From: Candidatus Peregrinibacteria bacterium
GTDB lineage: Bacteria; Patescibacteriota; Gracilibacteria; UBA1369; JACRIC01
Reading direction: 5' to 3'
Assembly: GCA_016235915.1 (NCBI GenBank)
Contig: JACRIC010000071.1
Coordinates: 1-6,818, forward strand
DNA length: 6,818 nucleotides
Part shown: piece after piece, positions 1 to 6,739 of the stretch
How the letters are laid out: every line of letters begins with the position of its first letter
Position numbering within the stretch: position 1 is the stretch's first letter
The notes under the pieces: model-generated
Told to the model about the DNA's origin: nothing
What the model saw: the letters and a program-made list of their open reading frames with translations, nothing else
Database searches by the model: none
Position numbers and translations under genes: made by a program

Positions 1-1
1 A

Positions 2-1792
2 ATGTCTCAACTCCGAATTGCACATAAAGGAACTTGTGAAAATTGTGCACTGCGTCGTCAGCTATGCCATTCCCTCGTCGCCGTACCAATGAGTACGGCT
101 CCGTCGGAAAATGGCTTGCTTCCTCGCATTGCAACAATTTTCACAAGTTCGAAATCCTCGTCAATTATTCCTTTATGGTTTTTCGGCATCTTGCTCCTGT
201 TCGGTCTGCTTCTCATTCCTCTTCTCACTTTCGCCGCAGAAAATGATTCCGAGGACTGTATTGATTTTACGCAAAATTCACTCAGCTCCTCAGCTTCTTT
301 TTTCCAAAAAACAGCGGAAAATATTTCTGGAAAAATTTCCGATACGGATTTAAACGATCTTTTCAGCGCCAAACAAGGCAAAGCTCCAGGAGAAGATCTC
401 TACATCCTCATCCATGAACAGTTTAACAATCGGCCGTATACCGAAGCGGTGAAGCTCACAGCCCAGCGGTTCAATTATCCCGAGGAAGATGTCAAGAAAG
501 TTCTCACGGGAGCTGTTTCGCCACTCATGCTGGACAGTGGCAGGCAACTTACGGTCACGGAGGCAACCGAGCGCCTTGCCACATTCAATGATTCATTTCA
601 AGAGGAAGTCTCGCGCCAACATGACATACTTTCCGTGAAAATGGATCTGGTTCCCATTGAAATTTTCGCGAATGATGATGTGTCGGATTCGGGATTCGAC
701 CTTATCACGGATCTTGATAGAATCGAGGACATTCTTTTTGGGCTTTCGACGGTTGACCGCATGAATTTTTCCTATGCCAATACCACTTCTTCTCTTGATG
801 ATTTTTCTCAGAACGGAAATTCCTCCGATGCGGGAGTTCCGCGATCAGATTCCAAAGAAGGCGCTGATTCTCATGCTTGCACAGAATCCGGCAATCTCAC
901 GGATATTGTAAATTCGGCTTTGGGCTCAGGAGATTCCACTGCGGATTCTTCCACTTCCATTCCTTCCGGCTATACAAATTTAAACGGATTGGATATCACT
1001 TTCTCAAAACCCAGCAATTGGACCGGATCGGTCAGCGTATGCAAAAGCGCCTTTTGCTTGGAAATTTCGATGGAAAATCAGGCGAGAACTGTTTTTCCCG
1101 ATGATGAAAACTGCGTCGCCTGTCATGTGGGAAGCATCAATGACAACCTCAACGACACTCTTCGCCAAAATCTTCTTCCCTCGAAAATTACGGGCAATCT
1201 TTTTGAATCGCCCACATGCAAAAAAGCGTCTGCTGATCAGATGCCACCAGCGTTTTTGAAAGAAACAGCGGGCGGACTTATTACCATTACCAAGAAACCC
1301 ATTTCTACTCCGATCGACGACGATATTGTTACGAAACTTGATTTTGAAAAATCGTGGAAGGAGCTTTTGACGCATCCCGCGGTGTCCACTTTGAGTATGA
1401 AAGAATCGGCTCTTCTTTTCAACGATACCCAACGCTATTTTGAGTTTTGCGATGAAACTCTGACGGCTGAACAAAAAGTAGCGAGCGGCTGTACCGAATC
1501 TCTTGCCGATACTCTCACGAAACTCGCTCTCACGAATGCTCCTCAGGGTTCGACCTATCAGGATACGCTGATTGAAATTGAAAAACTGCAAGATCAGCAG
1601 GTCCAATCTGCCCAAAAACAAGCGCACCGCGCGCGTTCCGAAACCCGCACAAAAATCAAATCAGCATTCTATCAATATTTGAAACCGGAAATTGACCAGA
1701 TGCAGGCATTTTTCGATACTTTCTTCTCCCTCATCAAAGATATACAAGATGGGCCGGCGAAAAATCTCGCTGAGAAAAAGGAAGTGGAATAG
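2..1792 (+). CDS. Large secreted or membrane-anchored protein of unknown function
   Basis: I do not recognise the family. The frame is open to the left edge, so the true start may lie outside the window. Candidate starts inside are ATG at 2 (596 aa) and ATG at 89 (567 aa); neither has a visible ribosome binding site. Residues about 55-77 form one hydrophobic helix (IIPLWFFGILLLFG...) ending in TFA|AEND, which reads as a signal peptide or N-terminal anchor. The rest, about 520 residues, is therefore probably outside the cytoplasm. It is acidic and rich in Ser/Thr/Asn, with nine cysteines (86, 293, 347, 352, 371, 374, 406, 483, 497), suggesting disulfides or metal binding. Residues 371-375 read CVACH, a CxxCH motif. 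The last ~80 residues (from about 515) are charged, probably helical and possibly coiled coil. Stop is TAG. The next gene begins 40 bases on, is also exported and shares two short motifs. The coding call is sure; function is unknown. Confidence 0.85.
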   Translation: MSQLRIAHKGTCENCALRRQLCHSLVAVPMSTAPSENGLLPRIATIFTSSKSSSIIPLWFFGILLLFGLLLIPLLTFAAENDSEDCIDFTQNSLSSSASFFQKTAENISGKISDTDLNDLFSAKQGKAPGEDLYILIHEQFNNRPYTEAVKLTAQRFNYPEEDVKKVLTGAVSPLMLDSGRQLTVTEATERLATFNDSFQEEVSRQHDILSVKMDLVPIEIFANDDVSDSGFDLITDLDRIEDILFGLSTVDRMNFSYANTTSSLDDFSQNGNSSDAGVPRSDSKEGADSHACTESGNLTDIVNSALGSGDSTADSSTSIPSGYTNLNGLDITFSKPSNWTGSVSVCKSAFCLEISMENQARTVFPDDENCVACHVGSINDNLNDTLRQNLLPSKITGNLFESPTCKKASADQMPPAFLKETAGGLITITKKPISTPIDDDIVTKLDFEKSWKELLTHPAVSTLSMKESALLFNDTQRYFEFCDETLTAEQKVASGCTESLADTLTKLALTNAPQGSTYQDTLIEIEKLQDQQVQSAQKQAHRARSETRTKIKSAFYQYLKPEIDQMQAFFDTFFSLIKDIQDGPAKNLAEKKEVE

Positions 1793-1812
1793 AATTATTT
1801 ATTTATTTTTTA

Positions 1813-1828
1813 TTAACGGGTTAACGAG
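1813..1828 (+). repeat. Tandem 8-bp near-repeat just before a start codon
   Basis: TTAACGGG is followed directly by TTAACGAG, and the array ends 4 bases before the ATG at 1833. It occupies the place where a Shine-Dalgarno site would be expected, and no AGGAGG-like sequence is present there. It may be chance or a translational or operator element; nothing further can be said from sequence. Confidence 0.4.
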
Positions 1829-1832
1829 TTAT

Positions 1833-2984
1833 ATGAAAAAAATTTTCCTGATCAGTCTCATTGTTCTTCTCTCTCTTTTTTCCGCTTCTCCCGCTGTGGC
1901 AGAAATCGATCAATTGAAAGAATCGCTTTCGGACTGCGGAGATACGGCGAAGCAATCGCAACAATTTTTTCGTACCACCATTGATACGATTGATATTGTC
2001 ACCCCTACCGTTGACCTTACGAAAAATTACTGCCAAGTGGAGGATTTAAACACTCTGGAAAATCAAGTCGCGAATGCAAAAAGGACAGTGGAACGGGCTT
2101 TTGAGGGCTGTAATCCTGATAAAATCGAATCCTCGAAACAGGACTATTATCGGCTCAAAATCGAGCAGTACTATGTGCACCATTTTGTCGAGTCAAATTC
2201 CAGCGATAATTCTTTTTTTGAAAAGGGAGAAAATCTTGAGGCTGTCCCTTTTGACACGCTGTATGCGGACATGAAAGAGCGATTTGTCGGGCAAAAGCGC
2301 TGGATGGATGAAACCACGCTTTCCAAATATCTCACGGAATTTCAAAAAAAATATACAGACAGGCTAACCACATATCAAAATTGCAAATCAGGGGACTGGA
2401 GTGCTCTCGAGGACGCATTCAAAAATTTCTGGGAAACGATTTTTTCTTTCAATTCGGCTCAAGATGAAATCGCGCAACAAAAAGCGCTTCGTGACAGGAG
2501 ACATGAATCCGGAGTGAAATCACTCTCCGATCTTGGCTCGGATATCAAAAATCGCAGTGGCTCGATGATTACCGATGGACTTTCAAAAAAGGCTGAACTG
2601 CGCCTCAATAATGTGGAGCCGCAAAAAGGACTTTCTGAAATCGGCGCAGGATTCGAGTCTGCTCTGCCGGGAGGATCTTGGCCGTGGGAATATTTCAGTG
2701 ATGATGCCAAGGAATATATGGGAGCCGGTGAAAAAGCGCCAGACTTTGTTGGTATTTCTGGCGCACTGGTGACGGAAGAACAGCGCTATGCCTCTGATGT
2801 GCTCGAAGCCGAAATGCTCAGCCAGTATGAAGTTTTGTATGGCGAATCGGCTGATGATGTTACACAAGCCCTTGTTTCCGATCTTGATAAACTTCGAGTG
2901 ACCATTCACGATACGCTCGAACCTCTCCATGGCGTGGATACCGCGACCAACCGCTCGATCTTGAGGCAGTGCTTGAATAAGTGA
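1833..2984 (+). CDS. Secreted cysteine-containing protein of unknown function
   Basis: The family is not recognised. The start was chosen at ATG 1833, although the frame is open back to 1692, because MKKIFLISLIVLLSLFSA begins a textbook Sec signal peptide: two lysines, a hydrophobic core, and AVA|E cleavage after residue 23. The full protein is 383 aa and the mature form about 360. The mature part is hydrophilic and predicted largely helical, with cysteines at 35, 67, 93, 184 and 380, the last only four residues from the C-terminus. A Trp/Gly-rich patch (GGSWPWEYF, about 280-288) is the most distinctive segment. It follows the preceding secreted-protein gene by 40 bases on the same strand, so the two are probably one operon. 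It shares with that protein a DCxD motif soon after the signal (residues 34-37) and LY-x4-E-[QR]-F (143-151). There is no transmembrane segment after the signal and no lipobox. Stop is TGA, 9 bases from the end of a convergent gene. Export is well supported; function is unknown. Confidence 0.88.
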   Translation: MKKIFLISLIVLLSLFSASPAVAEIDQLKESLSDCGDTAKQSQQFFRTTIDTIDIVTPTVDLTKNYCQVEDLNTLENQVANAKRTVERAFEGCNPDKIESSKQDYYRLKIEQYYVHHFVESNSSDNSFFEKGENLEAVPFDTLYADMKERFVGQKRWMDETTLSKYLTEFQKKYTDRLTTYQNCKSGDWSALEDAFKNFWETIFSFNSAQDEIAQQKALRDRRHESGVKSLSDLGSDIKNRSGSMITDGLSKKAELRLNNVEPQKGLSEIGAGFESALPGGSWPWEYFSDDAKEYMGAGEKAPDFVGISGALVTEEQRYASDVLEAEMLSQYEVLYGESADDVTQALVSDLDKLRVTIHDTLEPLHGVDTATNRSILRQCLNK

Positions 2985-2993
2985 CACACCGTA

Positions 2994-3164
2994 TCATCGA
3001 AGCACCACCGACAGTATCGTACCCTTATACCTCTCCTTCAGCGCTTGTTTCCGATCGCCAACAATAAGATTTGCCGCCAAACTGGTGGTCTCAATCTTGC
3101 AATAAGGACATATATCTCGTGAAGTCGAGATGGTTTTTCCGCAACGAAGGCAGTTGACGAGCAT
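2994..3164 (-). CDS. Small zinc-ribbon protein (56 aa)
   Basis: This short minus-strand frame starts MLVNCLRCGKTIS and carries two CxxC knuckles, C5/C8 and C19/C22, separated by ten residues (CLRC ... CPYC). This is the layout of a rubredoxin-like zinc ribbon, expected to bind one zinc ion. The second half (residues 29-56) is basic, with no cysteines (GDRKQALKERYKG), and could bind nucleic acid or a partner. The ATG at 3164 has no Shine-Dalgarno site; the bases just upstream (TATACTTATTATAT) look more like a -10 region, so leaderless or coupled translation is possible. The HTH gene lies 60 bases upstream on the same strand and in the same frame, with no stop between its TAA and this ATG. It ends 9 bases from the stop of the convergent secreted-protein gene. 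The paired CxxC motifs make coding likely. The role is unknown; a regulatory accessory to the HTH protein is inference. Confidence 0.72.
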   Translation of the reverse strand: MLVNCLRCGKTISTSRDICPYCKIETTSLAANLIVGDRKQALKERYKGTILSVVLR

Positions 3165-3180
3165 ATATAATAAGTATAGG

Positions 3181-3188
3181 TAAGGAGG
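3181..3188 (+). other. Orphan Shine-Dalgarno octamer / anti-SD mimic on the minus strand
   Basis: TAAGGAGG on the plus strand is the full complement of the usual 16S rRNA 3' tail, but no ATG, GTG or TTG follows within 20 bases; the first GTG is at 3214. Read on the minus strand it is CCTCCTTA, an anti-Shine-Dalgarno sequence 16 bases upstream of the zinc-ribbon ATG. It may be coincidence. Confidence 0.35.
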
Positions 3189-3198
3189 AACTTCGGCC

Positions 3199-3219
3199 AG
3201 ACACGAGTAGCGAGTGTCT
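3199..3219. repeat. Short hairpin between the HTH and zinc-ribbon genes
   Basis: Six-base arms AGACAC (3199-3204) and GTGTCT (3214-3219) flank a 9-base centre. It lies just after the HTH stop codon on the minus strand. There is no T-run downstream on the minus strand, so it is not a clear terminator. On the plus strand it is followed by CTTGTTT, a weak terminator-like context for the secreted-protein operon. It could attenuate or punctuate either transcript. Confidence 0.35.
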
Positions 3220-3224
3220 CTTGT

Positions 3225-3395
3225 TTACGTCATATTATCATCCAGAAACGTATCGACGTCGTTTTCCCGTATTCGGTACACGCGACCGATTCTACTGGCT
3301 TTCAGCTTCCCCTGCCGGATGTATTTGAGTACGGTGTAGTGGTGGATTTGAAGCATGTCCGCCACCTGCTCCGAGGTGAAAATTTTGTTTCGCAT
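3225..3395 (-). CDS. Excisionase/MerR-type helix-turn-helix DNA-binding protein (56 aa)
   Basis: The 56-residue product begins MRNKIFTSEQVADMLQIHHY and is an almost complete HTH_17 / excisionase-family DNA-binding domain. Residues 7-16 (TSEQVADMLQ) are the first helix of the HTH, HHYTVLKYIRQG (18-29) the turn and recognition helix, LKASRIGRVYRI (31-42) the wing hairpin, and ENDVDTFLDD (44-53) the closing helix. The family includes phage/transposon excisionases and many small stand-alone regulators, so it binds DNA but need not be an excisionase. No integrase lies in the window. ATG 3395 was chosen because it begins directly at the domain; the frame stays open upstream but offers no ATG or GTG before the promoter, and no Shine-Dalgarno is visible. 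A promoter lies at 3448-3476. The zinc-ribbon gene follows 60 bases downstream and is probably co-transcribed. Family assignment is strong; regulatory target is unknown. Confidence 0.87.
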   Translation of the reverse strand: MRNKIFTSEQVADMLQIHHYTVLKYIRQGKLKASRIGRVYRIRENDVDTFLDDNMT

Positions 3396-3440
3396 TCGGA
3401 AACGATGAAAATCGACATGAGACTCGGACGGGGAAACCTT

Positions 3441-3600
3441 TGATGCAATTTTATTAAAGTTTATTTAATTTTGCAATAGAAAATTTATGTTTTTTAAATT
3501 TTATGTTTATTTTTGTTGTTTAATGATTTTTAATTATATTTTATAAGTTTTTATTAAAATTTATTATTTTTCATTTAATTTTATTAAATTTTGTTAAATA
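3441..3600. other. Very AT-rich island in the 281-base gap between uvrA and the HTH gene
   Basis: By hand count, 3481-3600 holds 8 G/C in 120 bases (6.7%): 75 T, 37 A, 7 G and 1 C on the plus strand. Bases 3475-3571 contain no C at all. AATTTTATTAAA occurs twice (3447-3458, 3577-3588), and TTTATTAAA a third time at 3550-3558. No frame carries a believable gene and no DnaA box (TTATCCACA) is seen. The left end holds the HTH promoter and the right end merges into a 20-bp palindrome. It may act as a promoter-upstream A-tract region, a nucleoid-protein silencing site or a duplex-unwinding element. The remaining parts of the gap (3396-3440 and 3616-3676) show nothing further that I can support. 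Confidence 0.7.
3448..3476 (-). promoter_or_regulatory. Sigma-70-like promoter for the HTH / zinc-ribbon genes
   Basis: On the minus strand there is a -35 TTGCAA (3471-3476), a 17-base spacer, and a -10 TAAAAT (3448-3453). The predicted start of transcription is near 3441, giving a leader of about 45 bases before the HTH ATG. The -10 and the spacing match those before uvrA. Because the region is so AT-rich, chance matches are likelier than usual, but the spacing and placement are right. Confidence 0.5.
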
Positions 3601-3615
3601 TCACCGGTGATATTT
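3596..3615. repeat. 20-bp perfect palindrome downstream of uvrA
   Basis: The half-site AAATATCACC is followed directly by its exact reverse complement GGTGATATTT with no spacer, ending 61 bases past the uvrA stop. It can be a dimeric operator, or a hairpin with a CCGG loop and an 8-bp stem. On the uvrA transcript it is followed by AACAAAATTT rather than a solid T-run, so it is at best a weak intrinsic terminator. GC-centred symmetry inside AT-rich DNA fits a protein binding site. The symmetry is certain; the function is not. Confidence 0.75.
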
Positions 3616-3676
3616 GGCTTATAAACGAAAAATCCCCACCGAGCTTGTGCAACGTGACGACCGTTCAGAACACAAG

Positions 3677-6574
3677 TTACATATTTGTGGTCCATGTCTT
3701 CTTCAGCCACTGTCCCGTCAGTGATTTTGGAGATTTCATCACTTCTTCAGGCGTTCCGGTGGCAATCACCTCTCCGCCTTTGTCGCCGCCGGCAGGACCG
3801 AGATCGATAATATAATCCGCAGATTTTATCACATCCAAATTATGCTCGATGGTAAGGACGGTGTTTCCCTTTTCCACCAACCTTTGAAGTACGGCGAGCA
3901 GTCTTTTGACATCTTCAAAATGGAGTCCTGTTGTGGGCTCATCCAAGACATAAAAGGTGCGTCCTGTCGCGCGTTTTGCGAGCTCGGTCGCGAGTTTTAT
4001 TCTCTGCGCTTCGCCTCCAGAAAGCGTGGTCGCGGATTGACCGAGATGAATATAGCCGAGTCCCACATCGCTTAAGGTCGAAAGTTTTCCTTGTATTGCC
4101 GGAATATTCTTGAAAAATTCCATTGCTTCATCCACGGTGAAATCCAACACATCCGCAATATTCTTTCCTCGATACGTTATTTCAAGCGCCTCGCGGTTAT
4201 ACCTTTTTCCTTTGCATTCCTCACATGTCACATAAATATCCGGCAAAAAATGCATTTCAATCTTTTTCACCCCGTCGCCCGCACATGCCTCGCACCGCCC
4301 TCCTTTCACATTAAAACTGAACCGACCCGTTTTATATCCCCGAAGTTTTGCCTCGGATGTTGATGAAAATAGTTCGCGAATCTCATTGAAAACGCCGGTG
4401 TAGGTCGCGGGATTTGACCGAGGCGTTCGACCGATCGGCCCTTGATCGATATTGATTACTTTATCGAGATGTTCGATCCCGCGAATTTCATCATGCAATC
4501 CGTAAGTGGTTCGAGCGTTATTGAGCTTTTCCGATAACACCGGCACGAGAATATCATTTATGAGTGTTGATTTTCCCGAACCGGAAACGCCCGTAATGCC
4601 AATAAATGCTTGAAGCGGCAATTTCACCGCGATATTTTTTAAATTATGTTCGCGCGCCCCGATAATTTCCAAAAATTTTCCATTACCTTTTCTGCGTTTG
4701 GCAGGAAGAGGAATTTGTTTTGTTCCCGCGAGATATTGACCGGTGAGAGATTTCTCATTGGCAATAATTTCCTGCGACGTTCCGACCGCCACCACCTCTC
4801 CTCCATGTTTTCCTGCGCCAGGTCCGATATCGATAATATAATCCGCGGACATCATGGTATCGCGATCGTGCTCCACCACGATCACAGTATTTCCGAGATC
4901 GCGCAGACTGACCAGCGTGGCGATGAGTTTTTCATTATCATCTTGATGCAGACCGATGGACGGCTCGTCCAAAACGTAGAGCACTCCCATGAGCTTTGAA
5001 CCGATCTGCGTCGCCAGCCGTATCCTCTGCGCCTCACCTCCAGAAAGCGTATTGGCTCTGCGGTTGAGCGTCAGATAGGAAAGTCCCACGTTTTCCAGAA
5101 AGGTCAGTCGGTTTATAATTTCCTTTATTATCGGCTCCGCTATTTTTTTTTGCATCTCTCCGAGTTTTATATTTGAAAGCATTTCTCTCGTACCATTCAC
5201 TGATTCTTCTGTCACGTCGATAATAGATTTTTCGGCGATCGTCACAGCGAGAATCTCTGGCTTCAACCTTTTTCCATCACATGCGGGACATTTCAAAATT
5301 CTCATAAAGGCTTCAATTTTCCTTCGCGTGTAATCAGAATCCGTTTCCAAATATCTTCGCTCCAGATTCGGAATCACTCCTTCAAATCGCATAGAAAAGC
5401 CGTCATTCGATTCTTCTTCGTAAAAATTCCGAAGCGCCATGTCGTACTCCTCGTCACCGGTTCCATAAAGAATAAGGTGCATTTTTTCTTTTGGAATTTC
5501 TTTTACCGGAACATGAATGGAAAAGCCGTGTTTTTTTCCGACTTGGTCGAGCAGACCGGTGTACCAGCCTAAATTTGACGTCGTGGACGACCACGGCGCG
5601 ATCGCTCCTTCCGCTAACGTGAGATTCGGATTCTGAATCGCGAGTTCCGGATCGATTTCCAACCGCGTGCCCAATCCATGACATACCGGACAAGCGCCAT
5701 GAGGATTATTAAAAGAAAAGCTCCGCGGCTCGATGTCCTGCACGCTGGTCGCGCAATCCGGACAGCTCCATTTTTCCGAAAAAATCTGTTCGGCGCCCGT
5801 ATCGTGATCGAGAATGATGACGAGTCCTCCTCCATGTTTCAGCGCGGTTTCCACGGAATCCGCAAGTCTGGATCTGTCTTGATTTGGAATTTCGATGGTT
5901 TCTCCGGAATTTAAGATTTTCACCTCGGGTTTCAAATTTTTGATAACGAGACGATCCACCACGATTTCAATGCTGTGCTTTTTATTTTCATCCATCTCGG
6001 GAACTTCCAGTACGCTCATAATTTCTTTGTCGATTCGGACGCGCACAAAACCGTCCTTTTTTATTTTTTCAATGGCTTTGGCGTGCACTCCTTTTCTATC
6101 GCGAATAATCGGCGCGAGGATGATTATTTTTTTCTCTTCAGGAAAGCCCGCGATGATATTCACGATTTGGCTCACGGATTGTCGTTCAATTTTTTTGCCG
6201 CATTGCGGGCAGTGAGGAGTTCCGATTTTCGCAAACAAAAGACGCAGATAATCGTAAATTTCTGTCACGGTTCCCACGGTGGAACGCGGATTTCTCGGCG
6301 CGCTTTTCTGATCGATGGAAATGGCGGGCGAAAGTCCGTCTATGGATTCCACGTCCGGCTTTTCCATGAGCTGAAGGAATTGCCTCGCGTAGGTCGAGAG
6401 GCTTTCCACATAACGCCTCTGACCTTCCGCGTAGATGGTGTCAAAGGCGAGAGAAGATTTTCCCGATCCGGAAAGACCGGTAATCACTGTGAGCTTGTCT
6501 CTCGGGATGGTCACCGTTATATTTTTCAGGTTGTGAATTTTCGCGCCTTTGACGATAATTTTGTCGGAGGGCAT
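3677..6574 (-). CDS. uvrA: Excinuclease ABC subunit A (UvrA), complete
   Basis: UvrA is the cytoplasmic dimeric ATPase that scans for DNA damage and loads UvrB in nucleotide excision repair. The product is 965 aa from ATG 6574, near the usual ~940. A TTG at 6604 in frame would add 10 residues, but it sits about where transcription should start, so ATG is preferred. Seen in order: Walker A1 GLSGSGKSS (33-41); CPQC (122-125); zinc module CPDC...CPVC (271-274, 295-298); [10 protein letters not shown] (428-437), whose cysteines probably pair with 122/125 as another zinc site; ABC signature [12 protein letters not shown] (510-521); Walker B1 VLYVLDEPS (531-539); Walker A2 GVSGSGKST (662-670); third zinc finger C761-x2-C764-x19-C784-x2-C787; signature [12 protein letters not shown] (851-862); Walker B2 [11 protein letters not shown] (875-885). 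No frameshift or missing key residue is seen. It has its own promoter and no uvrB or uvrC beside it in the window. There is no visible Shine-Dalgarno and no SOS box of the SOS type I could recognise. Confidence 0.98.
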   Translation of the reverse strand: MPSDKIIVKGAKIHNLKNITVTIPRDKLTVITGLSGSGKSSLAFDTIYAEGQRRYVESLSTYARQFLQLMEKPDVESIDGLSPAISIDQKSAPRNPRSTVGTVTEIYDYLRLLFAKIGTPHCPQCGKKIERQSVSQIVNIIAGFPEEKKIIILAPIIRDRKGVHAKAIEKIKKDGFVRVRIDKEIMSVLEVPEMDENKKHSIEIVVDRLVIKNLKPEVKILNSGETIEIPNQDRSRLADSVETALKHGGGLVIILDHDTGAEQIFSEKWSCPDCATSVQDIEPRSFSFNNPHGACPVCHGLGTRLEIDPELAIQNPNLTLAEGAIAPWSSTTSNLGWYTGLLDQVGKKHGFSIHVPVKEIPKEKMHLILYGTGDEEYDMALRNFYEEESNDGFSMRFEGVIPNLERRYLETDSDYTRRKIEAFMRILKCPACDGKRLKPEILAVTIAEKSIIDVTEESVNGTREMLSNIKLGEMQKKIAEPIIKEIINRLTFLENVGLSYLTLNRRANTLSGGEAQRIRLATQIGSKLMGVLYVLDEPSIGLHQDDNEKLIATLVSLRDLGNTVIVVEHDRDTMMSADYIIDIGPGAGKHGGEVVAVGTSQEIIANEKSLTGQYLAGTKQIPLPAKRRKGNGKFLEIIGAREHNLKNIAVKLPLQAFIGITGVSGSGKSTLINDILVPVLSEKLNNARTTYGLHDEIRGIEHLDKVINIDQGPIGRTPRSNPATYTGVFNEIRELFSSTSEAKLRGYKTGRFSFNVKGGRCEACAGDGVKKIEMHFLPDIYVTCEECKGKRYNREALEITYRGKNIADVLDFTVDEAMEFFKNIPAIQGKLSTLSDVGLGYIHLGQSATTLSGGEAQRIKLATELAKRATGRTFYVLDEPTTGLHFEDVKRLLAVLQRLVEKGNTVLTIEHNLDVIKSADYIIDLGPAGGDKGGEVIATGTPEEVMKSPKSLTGQWLKKTWTTNM

Positions 6575-6610
6575 GATGAACGGGTTCACGGGTTGTGCAG
6601 GCAAGTGGGT

Positions 6611-6639
6611 ATTTTATCAGGATTTTATCCGAAACTCAA
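6611..6639 (-). promoter_or_regulatory. Sigma-70-like promoter of uvrA
   Basis: Minus strand: -35 TTGAGT (6634-6639), spacer exactly 17 bases, -10 TAAAAT (6611-6616). The expected start of transcription is near 6604, giving a leader of about 30 bases to ATG 6574. This placement argues against the TTG at 6604 as the normal start. A/T-rich sequence (ACAATAAAAA) lies just upstream of the -35. The preceding terminator isolates this promoter from the upstream gene. Confidence 0.65.
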
Positions 6640-6670
6640 GCGTTTTTATTGTAAGTGCTCACAAGGCTCG

Positions 6671-6715
6671 AAAAGAGTGAAAAGAGGGCAGGGCATTTCC
6701 CTTTCGTCCTGCCTC
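6671..6715 (-). terminator. Rho-independent-type terminator upstream of uvrA
   Basis: On the minus strand, GAGGCAGG (6708-6715) pairs with CCTGCCCTC (6684-6692) with a single bulged base, closing a loop of about 15 bases. TTTTCACTCTTTT follows (6683-6671). The tail is interrupted but T-rich. It sits 25 bases after the TGA of the upstream minus-strand gene and before the uvrA promoter, exactly where a terminator is expected. Confidence 0.65.
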
Positions 6716-6739
6716 CGCATTGACCGTCTTCATGCTCGC

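Noticed and set aside
1004..1627. Minus-strand open frame of 207 codons
   Set aside because: It is antisense to the large secreted-protein gene and has a shadow-like composition (Phe/Arg/Gly/Lys rich). The plus-strand protein has an export signal and normal composition.
3225..3395. Excisionase-like protein as a sign of an integrated phage or transposon
   Set aside because: No integrase, attachment-site repeats or other mobile genes are visible, and such stand-alone HTH proteins are common as ordinary small regulators.
3441..3600. Replication origin in the AT island
   Set aside because: No DnaA-box (TTATCCACA-like) cluster is present and neither dnaA nor dnaN is adjacent.
3596..3615. Resemblance of the palindrome to phage lambda operator half-sites (TATCACC)
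   Set aside because: The lambda operator consensus has three more central bases, and no CI/Cro-like gene is in the window; I regard the likeness as coincidence.
6575..6604. TTG at 6604 as the uvrA start
   Set aside because: It falls at or next to the predicted transcription start, has no ribosome site, and the extra residues (PAQPVNPFI) precede the normal UvrA N-terminus.
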